A stretch of DNA of 34,611 bases from Pseudomonadota bacterium (GTDB lineage Bacteria; Pseudomonadota; Gammaproteobacteria; UBA5335), in contig JAASSS010000006.1 of assembly GCA_021767745.1 (NCBI GenBank), positions 1-34,611 of the forward strand, written 5' to 3'. A program made the position numbers and the translations under genes. Positions within the stretch are counted from its first letter, which is position 1, and each line of letters opens with the position of its first letter. Shown in pieces: positions 27,070 to 34,611 of the stretch. Below the pieces are notes generated by a model, which was given only the letters and a program-made list of their open reading frames with translations, was not told the origin of the DNA and made no database searches.

Positions 27070-29825
27070 CAGGGCGCCTGTCGACGGAGCGAGATTAGGC
27101 TCAGCAGCAGCAGCGTCGGCGCGAAGGCGGCCAGCGGCAGCAGGAAGGGCATCAGATCGACCAGCGAGAGGCCCTTGGCGAAGGCGCCGACGCTGATCTT
27201 GACGAAATACGTCGTCGGAAACAGCTGGCCGATGAGCTGACTGCTGCCCTCCAGGCTCGAGACCGGCTGCAGCATGCCGGAGTAGTGCACCGCCGGCATC
27301 ATCGTGACGATGGCGGTACCGAACAGCGCCGCGATCTGCGTGCGGGTGAAGGCCGACATCAGCAGACCGATGGCCGTGGTCGCCGCCACATAGGCCAGTG
27401 CGCCGAGCGTCAGCCCCAGCAGGCTGCCCTTGAGCGGCACGCCGAACGGCCAGCGCGCCATGGCGGTCATCAGTGCGAAGTTGATCATGCCGACCGCCAC
27501 GTAGGGCAGCTGTTTGCCGAGCAGGAACTCAAGCCGCCCGGCCGGAGTGACATAGAGGTTGGTGATCGAGCCGAGCTCCTTCTCCCGGACCACGGCAAGC
27601 GCCATCAGGATCGACGGAATGAACACCAGCAGCAGCGCGATCACCGCGGGCACCATGGCATTGATGCTCTCGAAGGCCTGGTTGTAGCGAAAGCGCGGTT
27701 CCAGCCGGACGGGCAGAGCGGTGGCAGGGGTCGCGGCTGCCGGCAGCGGCCGCAGCGCCAGCTCCCGCGCCAGGAAGTCCAGGTGTGCCCCCTGCAGGTA
27801 GCCGGCGACCGTCTCCGCCCGGAACGGCATGGCGCCATCGATCCAGGCCGCGATCTCCGTCCGGCTGCCGCGCCGCAGGCTGCGGCCGAAGCCCGGGGGG
27901 ATCTCCAGCGCCACCGTCAGCTCGCCGGTCTGCAGCCGCCGCTGCATCTGCGCCTCGTCGCGCAGCGGTGGCCGGGGGATGAAGTAGCGCGAACCAGCCA
28001 GGTTCTCGACATAGGCGCGGCTTTCGGGCGTGTCGTCACGGTCGAGCACGGCGAACGGCAGGTCCTCCACGTCCAGCGAGATGCCGTAGCCGAAGATGAG
28101 CATCAGCAGCGCCGTGCCGACCAGCGCCACGGACAGGCGGATCGGGTCGCGCAGCAGCGCCAGGCTTTCGCGATAGAGGAACGCTCGCATCCGCCGGCCG
28201 CTGAACGGCCAGCGCCGCGGTGGCCGGCCGGCTGGTGTAACGGCCGGCGGCACTGGTCCGGATGCCGGCATCTCGGCGGGTGTGTCCGCCTCGCCGGCGG
28301 CCTCCTGCAGATAGTCGACGAAGGCCGTTTCCAGATCCGGCGCCCCGCGCGCCGCCTGCAGCGCGGCCGGCGTATCGCTGGCCAGGACGCGCCCGGCGTG
28401 CATCAGCGAGATCCGGTCGCAGCGCTCGGCCTCGTTCATGAAGTGCGTGGAGATGAAGATCGTCACGCCGCGCTCGCGGGAGAGCGAGACCAGCAGCTGC
28501 CAGAACCGGTCCCGCGCGATCGGATCCACGCCGGAGGTCGGCTCATCGAGGATCAGCAGGTCCGGCTCGTGGATCACCGCCACCGCCAGCGACAGCCGCT
28601 GGCGCACGCCGAGCGGCAGGTCGGCCGGCAGCGCGTCGGCGTGCCGCGTGAGACCGAAGGTCTCCAGCAGTGTCGGCAGGCGCTCGCGCAGCGTGGCGGC
28701 CGACAGGTGGAACAGCCGGCCGTGCAGCGCCAGGTTCTGGCGCACCGTCAGCTCCTCGTAGAGCGAAAAGGCCTGCGTCATGTAGCCCACGCGCCGGCGC
28801 ATCGCCAGTGAGGTTTTCGCCACGCGCTCTCCGAACAGCCAGGCCTCGCCAGCGGAAGCGGGCAGCAGGCCGGTCAGCATCTTCATCGTCGTGGTCTTGC
28901 CGCAGCCGTTCGAGCCGAGAAAGCCGAAGATCTCGCCGCGGCCGATGCGAAAGCTGACTCCATCGACGGCGATGAAGTCGCCGAACCGGCGCGTCAGCTC
29001 GGTGGCGATGATCACCGGCTCCTCCGTGTCGGCCGGCCGTGGCGGAATCGTCAGTGCCCGGTGGCCGCGCCGCACCGCTGCCGGCAGCAGGGCGATGAAG
29101 GCGGCTTCCAGCGACTCGGCACCGGTGCGCTCACGCAGCGCCTCGGCCGTGCCCGTGGCCAGCACGCGGCCGTCGTGCATCGCGATCAGCGTGTCGAAGC
29201 GAGCGGCCTCCTCCATATAGGCGGTGGCGACGATCACGCTCATCTGCGGGCGCTCCGTACGAATCCGTTCGATCAGCGCCCAGAACTGCTGGCGCGAGAG
29301 CGGGTCGACGCCGGTCGTCGGCTCGTCCAGCACCAGCAGGTCGGGATCGTGGATCAGCGCGCAGCACAGGCCGAGCTTCTGCTTCATGCCGCCGGACAGC
29401 TTGGCGGCCAGCCGGTCGGGAAATCCGGCCAGCCCGGTGGCGCGCAGCAGCGTTCGGATCCGTGCCCGCCGTTCGGCCGGCGGCTGGCCGAACAGGCGAC
29501 CGAAGACGTGCAGGTTCTCCGCTACCGTGAGGTCGCCGTAGAGATTGCGACCGAGGCCCTGGGGCATGTAGGCGATGCGTGCGCAGACGCGGTTGCGGTG
29601 GCCGGCGCTGCGCATGTCGCCGCCGAATACCTGCACCTCGCCGGCCTGGATGCGACGGGCCCCGGTGAGCAGGCCGAGCAGCGTGGACTTGCCGACGCCG
29701 TCCGGGCCGATGAGTGCCAGCGTGCGCCCCGCCGGCAGCGTCAGCGATACCGCCTCCAGCGCCTGCGTCTGGCCATAGCGGTGGGACAGCTCCCGCACCG
29801 CCACGATCGGCGGCGAACCGCTCAT
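27069..29825 (-). CDS. rbbA: RbbA/YhiH-type fused ABC transporter: two ATPase domains plus ABC-2 permease
   Basis: A 918-aa fusion matching E. coli RbbA (911 aa) along its length. NBD1 has Walker [10 protein letters not shown] (40-48), signature LSGGMKQK (143-150) and Walker [17 protein letters not shown]2 has Walker [10 protein letters not shown] (304-312), a degenerate signature [10 protein letters not shown] (about 403-412, also degenerate in RbbA) and [14 protein letters not shown] Pro-rich linker (about 530-560) leads to a six-helix ABC-2 permease with a large external loop and [14 protein letters not shown]. coli RbbA was described as a ribosome-associated ATPase, but the architecture is that of an exporter. 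The ATG at 29825 overlaps the HlyD stop (ATGA). Confidence 0.94.
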   Translation of the reverse strand: MSGSPPIVAVRELSHRYGQTQALEAVSLTLPAGRTLALIGPDGVGKSTLLGLLTGARRIQAGEVQVFGGDMRSAGHRNRVCARIAYMPQGLGRNLYGDLTVAENLHVFGRLFGQPPAERRARIRTLLRATGLAGFPDRLAAKLSGGMKQKLGLCCALIHDPDLLVLDEPTTGVDPLSRQQFWALIERIRTERPQMSVIVATAYMEEAARFDTLIAMHDGRVLATGTAEALRERTGAESLEAAFIALLPAAVRRGHRALTIPPRPADTEEPVIIATELTRRFGDFIAVDGVSFRIGRGEIFGFLGSNGCGKTTTMKMLTGLLPASAGEAWLFGERVAKTSLAMRRRVGYMTQAFSLYEELTVRQNLALHGRLFHLSAATLRERLPTLLETFGLTRHADALPADLPLGVRQRLSLAVAVIHEPDLLILDEPTSGVDPIARDRFWQLLVSLSRERGVTIFISTHFMNEAERCDRISLMHAGRVLASDTPAALQAARGAPDLETAFVDYLQEAAGEADTPAEMPASGPVPPAVTPAGRPPRRWPFSGRRMRAFLYRESLALLRDPIRLSVALVGTALLMLIFGYGISLDVEDLPFAVLDRDDTPESRAYVENLAGSRYFIPRPPLRDEAQMQRRLQTGELTVALEIPPGFGRSLRRGSRTEIAAWIDGAMPFRAETVAGYLQGAHLDFLARELALRPLPAAATPATALPVRLEPRFRYNQAFESINAMVPAVIALLLVFIPSILMALAVVREKELGSITNLYVTPAGRLEFLLGKQLPYVAVGMINFALMTAMARWPFGVPLKGSLLGLTLGALAYVAATTAIGLLMSAFTRTQIAALFGTAIVTMMPAVHYSGMLQPVSSLEGSSQLIGQLFPTTYFVKISVGAFAKGLSLVDLMPFLLPLAAFAPTLLLLSLISLRRQAP

Positions 29826-30883
29826 GGCGCCGTGGCGGAGGATTCGGGGGGCGGCGTCGGCGCGTCGGGCGAGGGCGATGGGGGCGCGGCTGGTGCGGCC
29901 GGCTGGGTCAGCCGGGACTCCAGCCATGCCGGCCAGGGCGCCTGCGGATCCAGCCGCACGTAGCCAACGCCGGTCACGCCCGTCTTGACGCGGTCGATGC
30001 TGCGCCGCAGCAGCGCCTCGGGCACGCGCAGCTTCACCCGGAACATGAGTTTCTCGCGCTCCGAGCGCGTCTCCACTTCCTTGGGCGTGAACTGGGCCTC
30101 GGGCGAGACGAAGCTCACCTGGGCCGGCAGCGGCAGGTCGGGCAGCGCGTCGAGCACGATCCGCGCCTCGCTGCCGACCGGCAGCCGCGCGGCGGCGGCG
30201 GCGGGCAGGAAGATCGTCATGTAGACGTCGGTCAGGTCCAGCAGCGTGAGGACGCGCCCACCCGCGGGCAGCACCTCGCCCGGCTCGGCCAGCCGATACA
30301 GCACGCGGCCGTCGATCGGCGCATCGAGGCGGGTTTCCGCCAGCCGCACGCGCAGCTGTTCGACCGTCGCCTCGGCAGCCAGGACCGCTTCTCTTGCCGC
30401 CTGCAGCTGGAATTCACTGGCCCGTGCCGCCGAGCGGGCGGCGCTGGCCCGGGTGCGCAGCTCGTCGAGCCGCTGCGCCGGGATGTAGCCGTCCTTGGCG
30501 AGCTGCTCACTGCGCCGTACGTCGCGATCGGCGAGGGCCAGCTCGCTGCGCCGCTGTTCCAGCTGGCTGGCGGCCGAGGCCATGGTCCGCTCCAGCTGGC
30601 GCGCCTGGGCCTCGGCCTGACGCAGCTGTGCCTGCAGTTCGGCCGGATCCAGCCGGGCCACCTCCTGACCGCGCGCGACCACGTCGCCCTCGGCGACCGT
30701 GATCTCCAGCAGTCGGCCCGGGTATTTCGTCGCGACGTCGACCTCGTCGGCTTCCACGCGGCCATTGCCGGCGATGAAACCCGGCGGGAGTTCGCCGTCG
30801 CCGTCAAGCCAGTGATAGCCGCCGATGGTGGCGAACACGAGTAGTCCCAGGGCGCCCAGAACGAGCAGCCAGGTGCGCGACAT
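29822..30883 (-). CDS. yhiI: HlyD-family membrane-fusion (periplasmic adaptor) protein
   Basis: A 353-aa adaptor with an N-terminal membrane anchor (about 5-22). A split lipoyl domain follows ([19 protein letters not shown], and [20 protein letters not shown]). An alpha-hairpin/coiled coil lies between (about 83-190, Ala/Glu/Arg-rich), then a beta-barrel with [20 protein letters not shown], typical of YhiI/YbhG-type adaptors. The C-terminal tail is Pro/Ala-rich. It links the inner-membrane ABC part to an outer-membrane channel that is not encoded here. AAGGAG precedes the ATG. It is the first gene of the exporter operon, behind the FNR-like promoter at 30932-30973. Confidence 0.92.
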   Translation of the reverse strand: MSRTWLLVLGALGLLVFATIGGYHWLDGDGELPPGFIAGNGRVEADEVDVATKYPGRLLEITVAEGDVVARGQEVARLDPAELQAQLRQAEAQARQLERTMASAASQLEQRRSELALADRDVRRSEQLAKDGYIPAQRLDELRTRASAARSAARASEFQLQAAREAVLAAEATVEQLRVRLAETRLDAPIDGRVLYRLAEPGEVLPAGGRVLTLLDLTDVYMTIFLPAAAAARLPVGSEARIVLDALPDLPLPAQVSFVSPEAQFTPKEVETRSEREKLMFRVKLRVPEALLRRSIDRVKTGVTGVGYVRLDPQAPWPAWLESRLTQPAAPAAPPSPSPDAPTPPPESSATAP

Positions 30884-30931
30884 CAGCCTCTCCTTGCCCA
30901 GTGGGACGGTTGCCGCAGCCGCCCCGGTGCC

Positions 30932-30973
30932 AGTCTAGTCCGGACGGTCTGGCGGGGGCATGACGCAGATCAA
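30932..30973 (-). promoter_or_regulatory. FNR/ANR-type box and class II promoter of the exporter operon
   Basis: On the minus strand TTGATCTGCGTCAT (30973-30960) matches the FNR/FixK-type box TTGAT-N4-RTCAA except at the last base. A -10 element TAGACT occupies 30937-30932. Placing the start at about 30925 puts the box centre at -41.5, the standard class II position in which the activator replaces a -35 element; indeed none is seen. The hlyD start is 42 nt downstream. Confidence 0.55.
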
Positions 30974-30977
30974 GCCG

Positions 30978-31364
30978 TCACAGGCGGCGCCGATCGATGC
31001 TGTAGGCGCCCGGGCCGAGCAGTAGCACCGCCACCGCCGTCAGCAGATAGAACGCCTGTAGCTCCAGTCGCCAGCCACCGGTCTGGCTCAACATGAAGAA
31101 GTGCTCGCCGTGCGCCAGCACCAGGGCGAACAGCATGTTGCCGACGATCAGCAGCGCGCCGAGCGGCGTCAGCCAGCCGACCAGCACGAGCAGGGCTCCG
31201 ACCACTTCGCCGAGATAGACGCCCCAGGCGAGCACCTCCGGCAGGCCGCGGGCGGCGAGCATGCCGGCAATGGGCTCGATCCCGTGGATCATCTTGTCGA
31301 TGCCATGCAGCAGCAGCAGGCCGCCGAGGGTAAGACGAAGAATCAGTCGGCCGAGATCGTCCAT
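30978..31364 (-). CDS. DoxX family membrane protein
   Basis: A 128-aa four-helix inner-membrane protein of the DoxX/DoxD group. The first helix ILRLTLGGLLLLHGIDK carries the typical LHG motif. VYLGEVVGALLVLVGWLTP, then ALLIVGNMLFALVLAHG, then AFYLLTAVAVLLLGPGAYSID follow. Members are linked to thiol or quinone redox in some bacteria (DoxDA, MRC complex), but no single role can be assigned. The frame begins upstream at 31397, but Met at 31364 has AGGAG at 8 nt and gives the family N-terminus. It is transcribed towards the exporter operon, separated from it by 94 bp, and is divergent from the gene at 31502. Confidence 0.88.
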   Translation of the reverse strand: MDDLGRLILRLTLGGLLLLHGIDKMIHGIEPIAGMLAARGLPEVLAWGVYLGEVVGALLVLVGWLTPLGALLIVGNMLFALVLAHGEHFFMLSQTGGWRLELQAFYLLTAVAVLLLGPGAYSIDRRRL

Positions 31365-31420
31365 GCGCAAGACTCCTGTGGATCCGGGATTGACCATCGC
31401 CGCCGCGGCGCGGCGGTTCC

Positions 31421-31463
31421 TGCTACCGTAGCATCGCCGCGCGGACCGTGGCCGTCGCGACGG
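31421..31463. promoter_or_regulatory. Two palindromes in the DoxX/four-helix protein divergent region
   Basis: TGCTACCGTAGCA (31421-31433) is an inverted repeat with 6-bp arms around one base. CCGTCGCGACGG (31452-31463) is a perfect 12-bp palindrome, itself nested in a second inverted pair GGACCGT/ACGGTCC (31443-31449 and 31460-31466). They lie in the middle of the 137-bp divergent gap, a usual place for operators. No regulator can be named. Confidence 0.35.
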
Positions 31464-31501
31464 TCCGACCGCCGGGCAGCACTGGCCGATAAGGAGAGGG
31501 G

Positions 31502-31897
31502 ATGAACGAGGGACGCAAGCTCACGCTGCTGCGTGTGGTGATGGCGGTGGTCGGCGTGTCGCTGCTGGTCGCCACGCCCATCGGGCTGGATCTGTGGCCG
31601 GCAGGCTTTCGCTGGATGAATCCGGCGCCGCATCCGCCATACGAACACATGATCTGGGCGATGTTCGCCGCCAACGGCATTGCGCTGCTGATGGCGGTCC
31701 GGGATCCGGTGCGCAACCGCATCATCATCGACTTCACCATCATTTCCATGGCGCTGCACGGCCTGGTGATGGCCTGGGACGCCATCGCCTACGGCGAGCC
31801 GATGCACCTGATCGGCGACGTGCCGGCCCTGCTGCTGCTGGCATTGCTGTTCTTCTGGCTGCGTCCGCACCAGCCGGACGTGCTCGTACGCGGTTGA
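31502..31897 (+). CDS. Small four-TM membrane protein, DUF6632-like
   Basis: A 131-aa hydrophobic protein with four predicted helices (about 8-28, 50-66, 74-95, 102-118). Notable parts are HPPYEHMIWAMFAANGIALL, AVRDPVRNRIIIDFTI and HGLVMAWDAI, then LIGDVPALLLLALLF. The pattern of an RDP loop, an in-helix His and a GDVP motif resembles the DUF6632 family; I am moderately sure of that name. No enzyme motif is seen. AAGGAG precedes the ATG. It is divergent from DoxX, another four-helix protein, and may share regulation with it. Confidence 0.75.
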   Translation: MNEGRKLTLLRVVMAVVGVSLLVATPIGLDLWPAGFRWMNPAPHPPYEHMIWAMFAANGIALLMAVRDPVRNRIIIDFTIISMALHGLVMAWDAIAYGEPMHLIGDVPALLLLALLFFWLRPHQPDVLVRG

Positions 31898-32209
31898 CCT
31901 CGAACCGGAGTGGCATTGTTTCGCGCCCGGCAGACGCCGCCGGGGCCGAACGAGGCCGCGGCATGGCGATTCGCTGTCGCAGGGCCTGCAGGCCCGTGCC
32001 GCGATGCCAGACACGGTTCGGCAAGCGCGCCTGACCGGCAACGACCCGGGCGGCTCGGCGGCGACATCGGCCGGCGGGCAGGAGCGGCTGCGGCCGGCGC
32101 CGCAGACGCCGGGGCGGTCACGTCGCGGCGCGGTTGCGTAGGATGTGAAGCCGGCATCGCCGGAGTTCCACCCGGCCATGTCCCAAGGCCAAGACCCGGA
32201 GCCTCAACC
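31898..32209. other. 312-bp region without a recognisable gene
   Basis: GC-rich intergenic stretch between the four-helix protein and the lipoprotein. Open frames across it have no family resemblance and repetitive Ala/Pro/Arg composition, as expected by chance at this base composition. It holds a perfect 14-bp palindrome GGGCCTGCAGGCCC but no T-tract terminator, and no convincing promoter, although one for the lipoprotein gene should lie near its end. Confidence 0.6.
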
Positions 32210-32605
32210 ATGCCGAAGACGCCGCGCCCGTCACGCCGCCCAGCGCTCCGCCTCGCCACCGGCCTCGTGCTGCTCATGGCCGGCGCGTTGCTGGGCTGTA
32301 CCGGAATCATGCACGGCACCATCGTCGGCACTGCCGGCGAGCCACTGGCCGATGCGCCGGTGCGCCTGGCCTGTGCCGATCGTGTCTACGAAACGCGCAC
32401 CGATGCCGAGGGCCGCTACCGGCTCGCCACGCCCGAGACCGGCGCCTGCAACCTGCAGGTGCTGACGCCCGCGCCCGACCCGGAACTCACCGCCGCCGCC
32501 ACGGCGCCGGTTTATGCCTTCCCGCACCGCACCGAATACAACTTCACGCTGCAGCCGACGCCGGCCGGGCCGACGCTGGCGCCCGAAGCGCGCGATCGTT
32601 ACTGA
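32210..32605 (+). CDS. Small lipoprotein with carboxypeptidase-regulatory-like fold
   Basis: A 131-aa exported lipoprotein. Arg-rich n-region, hydrophobic core LRLATGLVLLMAGA and lipobox LLGC with Cys30 as the lipidated residue. The mature part reads as a short carboxypeptidase regulatory-like (transthyretin-like) beta-sandwich: GTIVGTAGEPLADAPVRL, then RTDAEGRYRLATPETGAC. There are two further cysteines, possibly a disulfide. The frame is open to 31910, but Met at 32210 has GGAG at 8 nt and starts the signal sequence. Function unknown; such domains often mediate surface binding. Confidence 0.75.
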   Translation: MPKTPRPSRRPALRLATGLVLLMAGALLGCTGIMHGTIVGTAGEPLADAPVRLACADRVYETRTDAEGRYRLATPETGACNLQVLTPAPDPELTAAATAPVYAFPHRTEYNFTLQPTPAGPTLAPEARDRY

Positions 32606-32639
32606 GCGGGTGCCGGGCTTACCCGGCGGGGACGCTCAG
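32602..32639. terminator. Nested hairpin between convergent lipoprotein and oxidoreductase genes
   Basis: Outer stem CTGAGCG (32602-32608) with CGCTCAG (32633-32639); inner stem GCCGGG (32612-32617) with CCCGGC (32622-32627) around CTTA. It spans both stop codons. It lacks a T-tract, so it is a probable bidirectional end structure rather than a classical terminator. Confidence 0.45.
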
Positions 32640-33919
32640 CGATCCGCCAGCGCCCGCACCCCGCGCCACTCGTTGGCGAGATAGCCGATCATGCCGCGCA
32701 GCGGGCCCATCTGCGGATCCGGCGCCTCCCCTCGACCGATGCGCAGCAGCTGCACGCAGTACCAGCCCTGCGCATACATGTGGTTGAAGTTGCGAATGCG
32801 GTTGATGCGACTGGCCGGCCCGAGCACGCCGGGACCGATGCGCAGGCGGTCCTCGTGGCGCGGCGCGCCGTCGACTTCGCCGGCCAGCAGCTGGTTCGGC
32901 AGCGCCGGGGCGACACACAGGGGCCGGCCGAGCCCGATCACATCGAGCGCATCGTCGGCCAGCGCCCGGTTCATGCCCGCCAGGCTGCGAAAGCCACCGG
33001 TCACCATCAGCGGGATGTGGCAGCGCTCGCGCATCCGTTCGGCGTAGTCCAGGAAGTACGCTTCGCGCTCGACGGTGCTCTGCGCCTTCGCCGGTGCCGG
33101 ACCATCTTCCGCGCCGGTGCCGAAGAACGAGAGCTGCTCGTAGGTGCCGCCGGAGATTTCCAGCAGGTCCACGCCAGCCGTCTCCAGCCAGCCCGCTACC
33201 TGCATGGACTCCGCGTCGGTGAAGCCGCCGCGCTGAAAGTCGGCGGAGTTCAGCTTCACGCAGATCGGATACGCCGCGCCGAGCTCGCTGCGCAGCGTGT
33301 GGACCAGCGTCAGCAGCAGGCGGGCGCGGTTCTCGAGGCTGCCGCCCCAGCGGTCGGTGCGGTGATTGGCGCGCGGCGAGAGGAATTCGCTCAGCAGGTA
33401 CCCGTGCGCGGCATGCAGCTGCACACCGGTGAAGCCCGTCCGCTGCGCCAGGCGGGCGGCGCGGGTGAAGCGCTCGATGACATCCTCGATCTCGGCCTCG
33501 GTCAGCGCCCGCGGCTTGCCGAAGGCGCCGCCCGGCAGCTTCACCGGCACGGCGGAGGGCCCCACCGGCGCCGAGTTCAGGTACCGAATGGTCTGGCGCC
33601 CGGCGTGGCTGAGCTGCATCCAGAGCTGGTTGCCACCGACCGTGCCGGCTTCGGCCATGGCGGCCAGCGCCGCCTCGCCGCCGTTGTCGTCGATGGCGAT
33701 GTTGCCCGGCCGCTCCAGGTAGCGGCGGTCGACCTGCACATTGCCGGTGATGACCAGTCCGGCGCCGCCCTCGGACCACGCCCGATACAGTCGCTGGTGT
33801 GCCGGCGTCGCCCGATTGTGCCCGTCACTTAGGCCCTCGGTGAGCGCGGCCTTGGCCAGACGGTTCTTCAGCTGCACGCCGCAGGGCAGTGTCAGCGGCG
33901 AGGCGATCGTCGTGGTCAT
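32636..33919 (-). CDS. NADH:flavin oxidoreductase, Old Yellow Enzyme type
   Basis: A 427-aa FMN-dependent TIM-barrel oxidoreductase. The N-terminal ASPLTLPCGVQLKNRLAKAA is typical. HAAHGYLLSEFLSPRANHR (from about 169) and DRWGGSLENRARLL are the family signature with the catalytic histidine pair region. The phosphate-binding end VTGGFRSLAGMNRAL and VIGLGRPLC follow. It lacks the C-terminal 4Fe-4S/FAD/NAD part of 2,4-dienoyl-CoA reductases, so it is a single-domain ene-reductase of unknown substrate. The frame is open to 34117 inside pqqE; the ATG at 33919 follows AAGGAG and is chosen. Confidence 0.9.
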   Translation of the reverse strand: MTTTIASPLTLPCGVQLKNRLAKAALTEGLSDGHNRATPAHQRLYRAWSEGGAGLVITGNVQVDRRYLERPGNIAIDDNGGEAALAAMAEAGTVGGNQLWMQLSHAGRQTIRYLNSAPVGPSAVPVKLPGGAFGKPRALTEAEIEDVIERFTRAARLAQRTGFTGVQLHAAHGYLLSEFLSPRANHRTDRWGGSLENRARLLLTLVHTLRSELGAAYPICVKLNSADFQRGGFTDAESMQVAGWLETAGVDLLEISGGTYEQLSFFGTGAEDGPAPAKAQSTVEREAYFLDYAERMRERCHIPLMVTGGFRSLAGMNRALADDALDVIGLGRPLCVAPALPNQLLAGEVDGAPRHEDRLRIGPGVLGPASRINRIRNFNHMYAQGWYCVQLLRIGRGEAPDPQMGPLRGMIGYLANEWRGVRALADR

Positions 33920-33963
33920 CGCGTCAGCTCCTTGTGTGCCGGGACCCGCCGCCGGCGCGAGGG

Positions 33964-33969
33964 AGTCTA
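33964..33969 (-). promoter_or_regulatory. Possible -10 element of the oxidoreductase gene
   Basis: TAGACT on the minus strand, 45 nt before the oxidoreductase start. The surrounding octamer ACTAGACT is the same as at the exporter -10 (30932-30939 region). There is no good -35. CTAG is normally rare, so the sharing is notable, but this is a weak prediction. Confidence 0.25.
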
Positions 33970-33986
33970 GTACAGGCGCCGCGCGC

Positions 33987-34611
33987 TCAGCGGCTGGCGT
34001 TCTGCGGGCGGCGGAAGACCAGCGGCGCCGGCGCCGCGGCGTCGGCCTGCTCGGCGGCGGCGAGTACCGCGGCGTGTGCCGGCGAGCGATCGCAGGCGGG
34101 ATCGGTGGCCTCGGCATCGCCGGTCAGCAAATAGGCCTGACAGCGGCAGCCGCCGAAGTCCTGGCCCTTCTCCGGGCAGCTGCGGCAGGGTTCGGGTAGC
34201 CAGTCGGTGCCGCGAAAGCGCTGGAAAGCCGGATCGTCCTGCCAGATTTCGGCGATCGTCCGCTCGCGCACGTTGGGGAAGTGCAGCCCCGGCAGGACGC
34301 GCGCGGCGTGGCAGGGCAGGGCAGTCCCGTCCGGCGCCACGTTCAACGCCAGTCGGCCCCAGCCGTGCATGCATGCCTTGGGCCGGCCTTCGTAGTAGTC
34401 GGGCACGACGTAGTAGACCTGCATGCCGCGGGTATGAGCGGCGCGAAACGCCGCCACCGCCTGTTCCGCCTCGGCCAGCTGGCCGCGCGTGGGCAGCAGC
34501 GCCTGCCGGTTCTGCAGCGCCCAGCCATAGTACTGGGCGGTCGCCAGCTCGACGTAGTCCGCCTCCAGCCGCTCGGCCAAGGCGAGCATCGCTCCGACCT
34601 GATGCAGATTC
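33987..34611 (-). CDS. pqqE: PqqA peptide cyclase PqqE (partial, C-terminal part)
   Basis: About 207 C-terminal residues; the radical-SAM N-terminal half with CxxxCxxC lies beyond position 34611. PqqE joins Glu and Tyr in the PqqA peptide, the first step in making the redox cofactor PQQ. The visible part is the end of the barrel (ELATAQYYGWALQNR) and the SPASM domain with its auxiliary cluster cysteines: ACMHGWG, ALPCHAA, then WLPEPCRSCPEKG, GGCRCQAY and DPACDRS. These match PqqE specifically among SPASM proteins. The C-terminal tail after about DPACDRSP is Ala-rich. Other pqq genes are expected just outside the window, upstream of this gene. Confidence 0.93.
   Translation of the reverse strand, partial: NLHQVGAMLALAERLEADYVELATAQYYGWALQNRQALLPTRGQLAEAEQAVAAFRAAHTRGMQVYYVVPDYYEGRPKACMHGWGRLALNVAPDGTALPCHAARVLPGLHFPNVRERTIAEIWQDDPAFQRFRGTDWLPEPCRSCPEKGQDFGGCRCQAYLLTGDAEATDPACDRSPAHAAVLAAAEQADAAAPAPLVFRRPQNASR

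Noticed and set aside
31789-32331. 180-codon minus-strand frame covering the 312-bp gap
   Set aside because: Composition is random-like (Pro/Ala/Arg/Ser), without start signal or family match.

Overview
The window reads as a continuous piece of chromosome from a GC-rich member of the Gammaproteobacteria. Several gene orders point there: rhlB divergent from trxA-rho, and the series cutA-dsbD-tlpA-aroQ-accB-accC-prmA-DUF3426-fis-purH-purD beside groES-groEL. The groES promoter carries a near-perfect CIRCE operator. HrcA/CIRCE is absent from enterics and pseudomonads but present in Xanthomonadales-like and other early-branching gammaproteobacterial lineages. PQQ synthesis (pqqE at the right edge) also fits a free-living aerobe. 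The genus cannot be fixed from sequence alone. I saw no tRNA, rRNA, CRISPR, insertion sequence or prophage.

Layout. 1-1922 (-): the end-truncated cysQ and rhlB. 2174-4550 (+): trxA, rho and a small O-methyltransferase. 4547-17769 (-): fourteen genes in one direction. In transcription order these are cutA, dsbD, a TlpA-type thioredoxin, aroQ, accB, accC, prmA, a zinc-ribbon/DUF3426 membrane protein, fis, purH, purD, and then a three-gene module: a retropepsin-like 'ATP-dependent zinc protease', a 7TM inactive transglutaminase-like protein and a RimK-like ATP-grasp ligase. 17995-19975 (+): groES-groEL with promoter, CIRCE and terminator. 20118-22448 (+): a secreted lamin-tail/endonuclease-exonuclease-phosphatase protein. 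22494-30883 (-): a seven-gene accessory operon made of a HlyD adaptor, an RbbA-type double-ATPase/permease, a YhhJ-type permease, a sulfotransferase, a DUF3617 protein, an epoxide-hydrolase-like enzyme and a Bax-like glucosaminidase that has lost its catalytic glutamate. 30978-34611: DoxX (-), a four-helix membrane protein (+), a small lipoprotein (+), an Old-Yellow-Enzyme-type oxidoreductase (-) and the C-terminal part of pqqE (-).

How it works together. The left and middle parts are housekeeping: RNA metabolism and termination, redox folding in the periplasm (DsbD feeding a TlpA thioredoxin), fatty-acid initiation (AccBC), shikimate pathway (AroQ), purine synthesis (PurHD), translation-factor methylation (PrmA), nucleoid regulation (Fis) and chaperonin. 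Two parts are less ordinary. First, the ATP-grasp/7TM/protease module is fused without gaps to the end of the purine operon. Second, the exporter-sulfotransferase operon has an upstream FNR/ANR-type box centred exactly 41.5 bp before the start site implied by its -10 element. It looks like an oxygen-responsive envelope modification/export system, and it is the best candidate here for an undescribed system.
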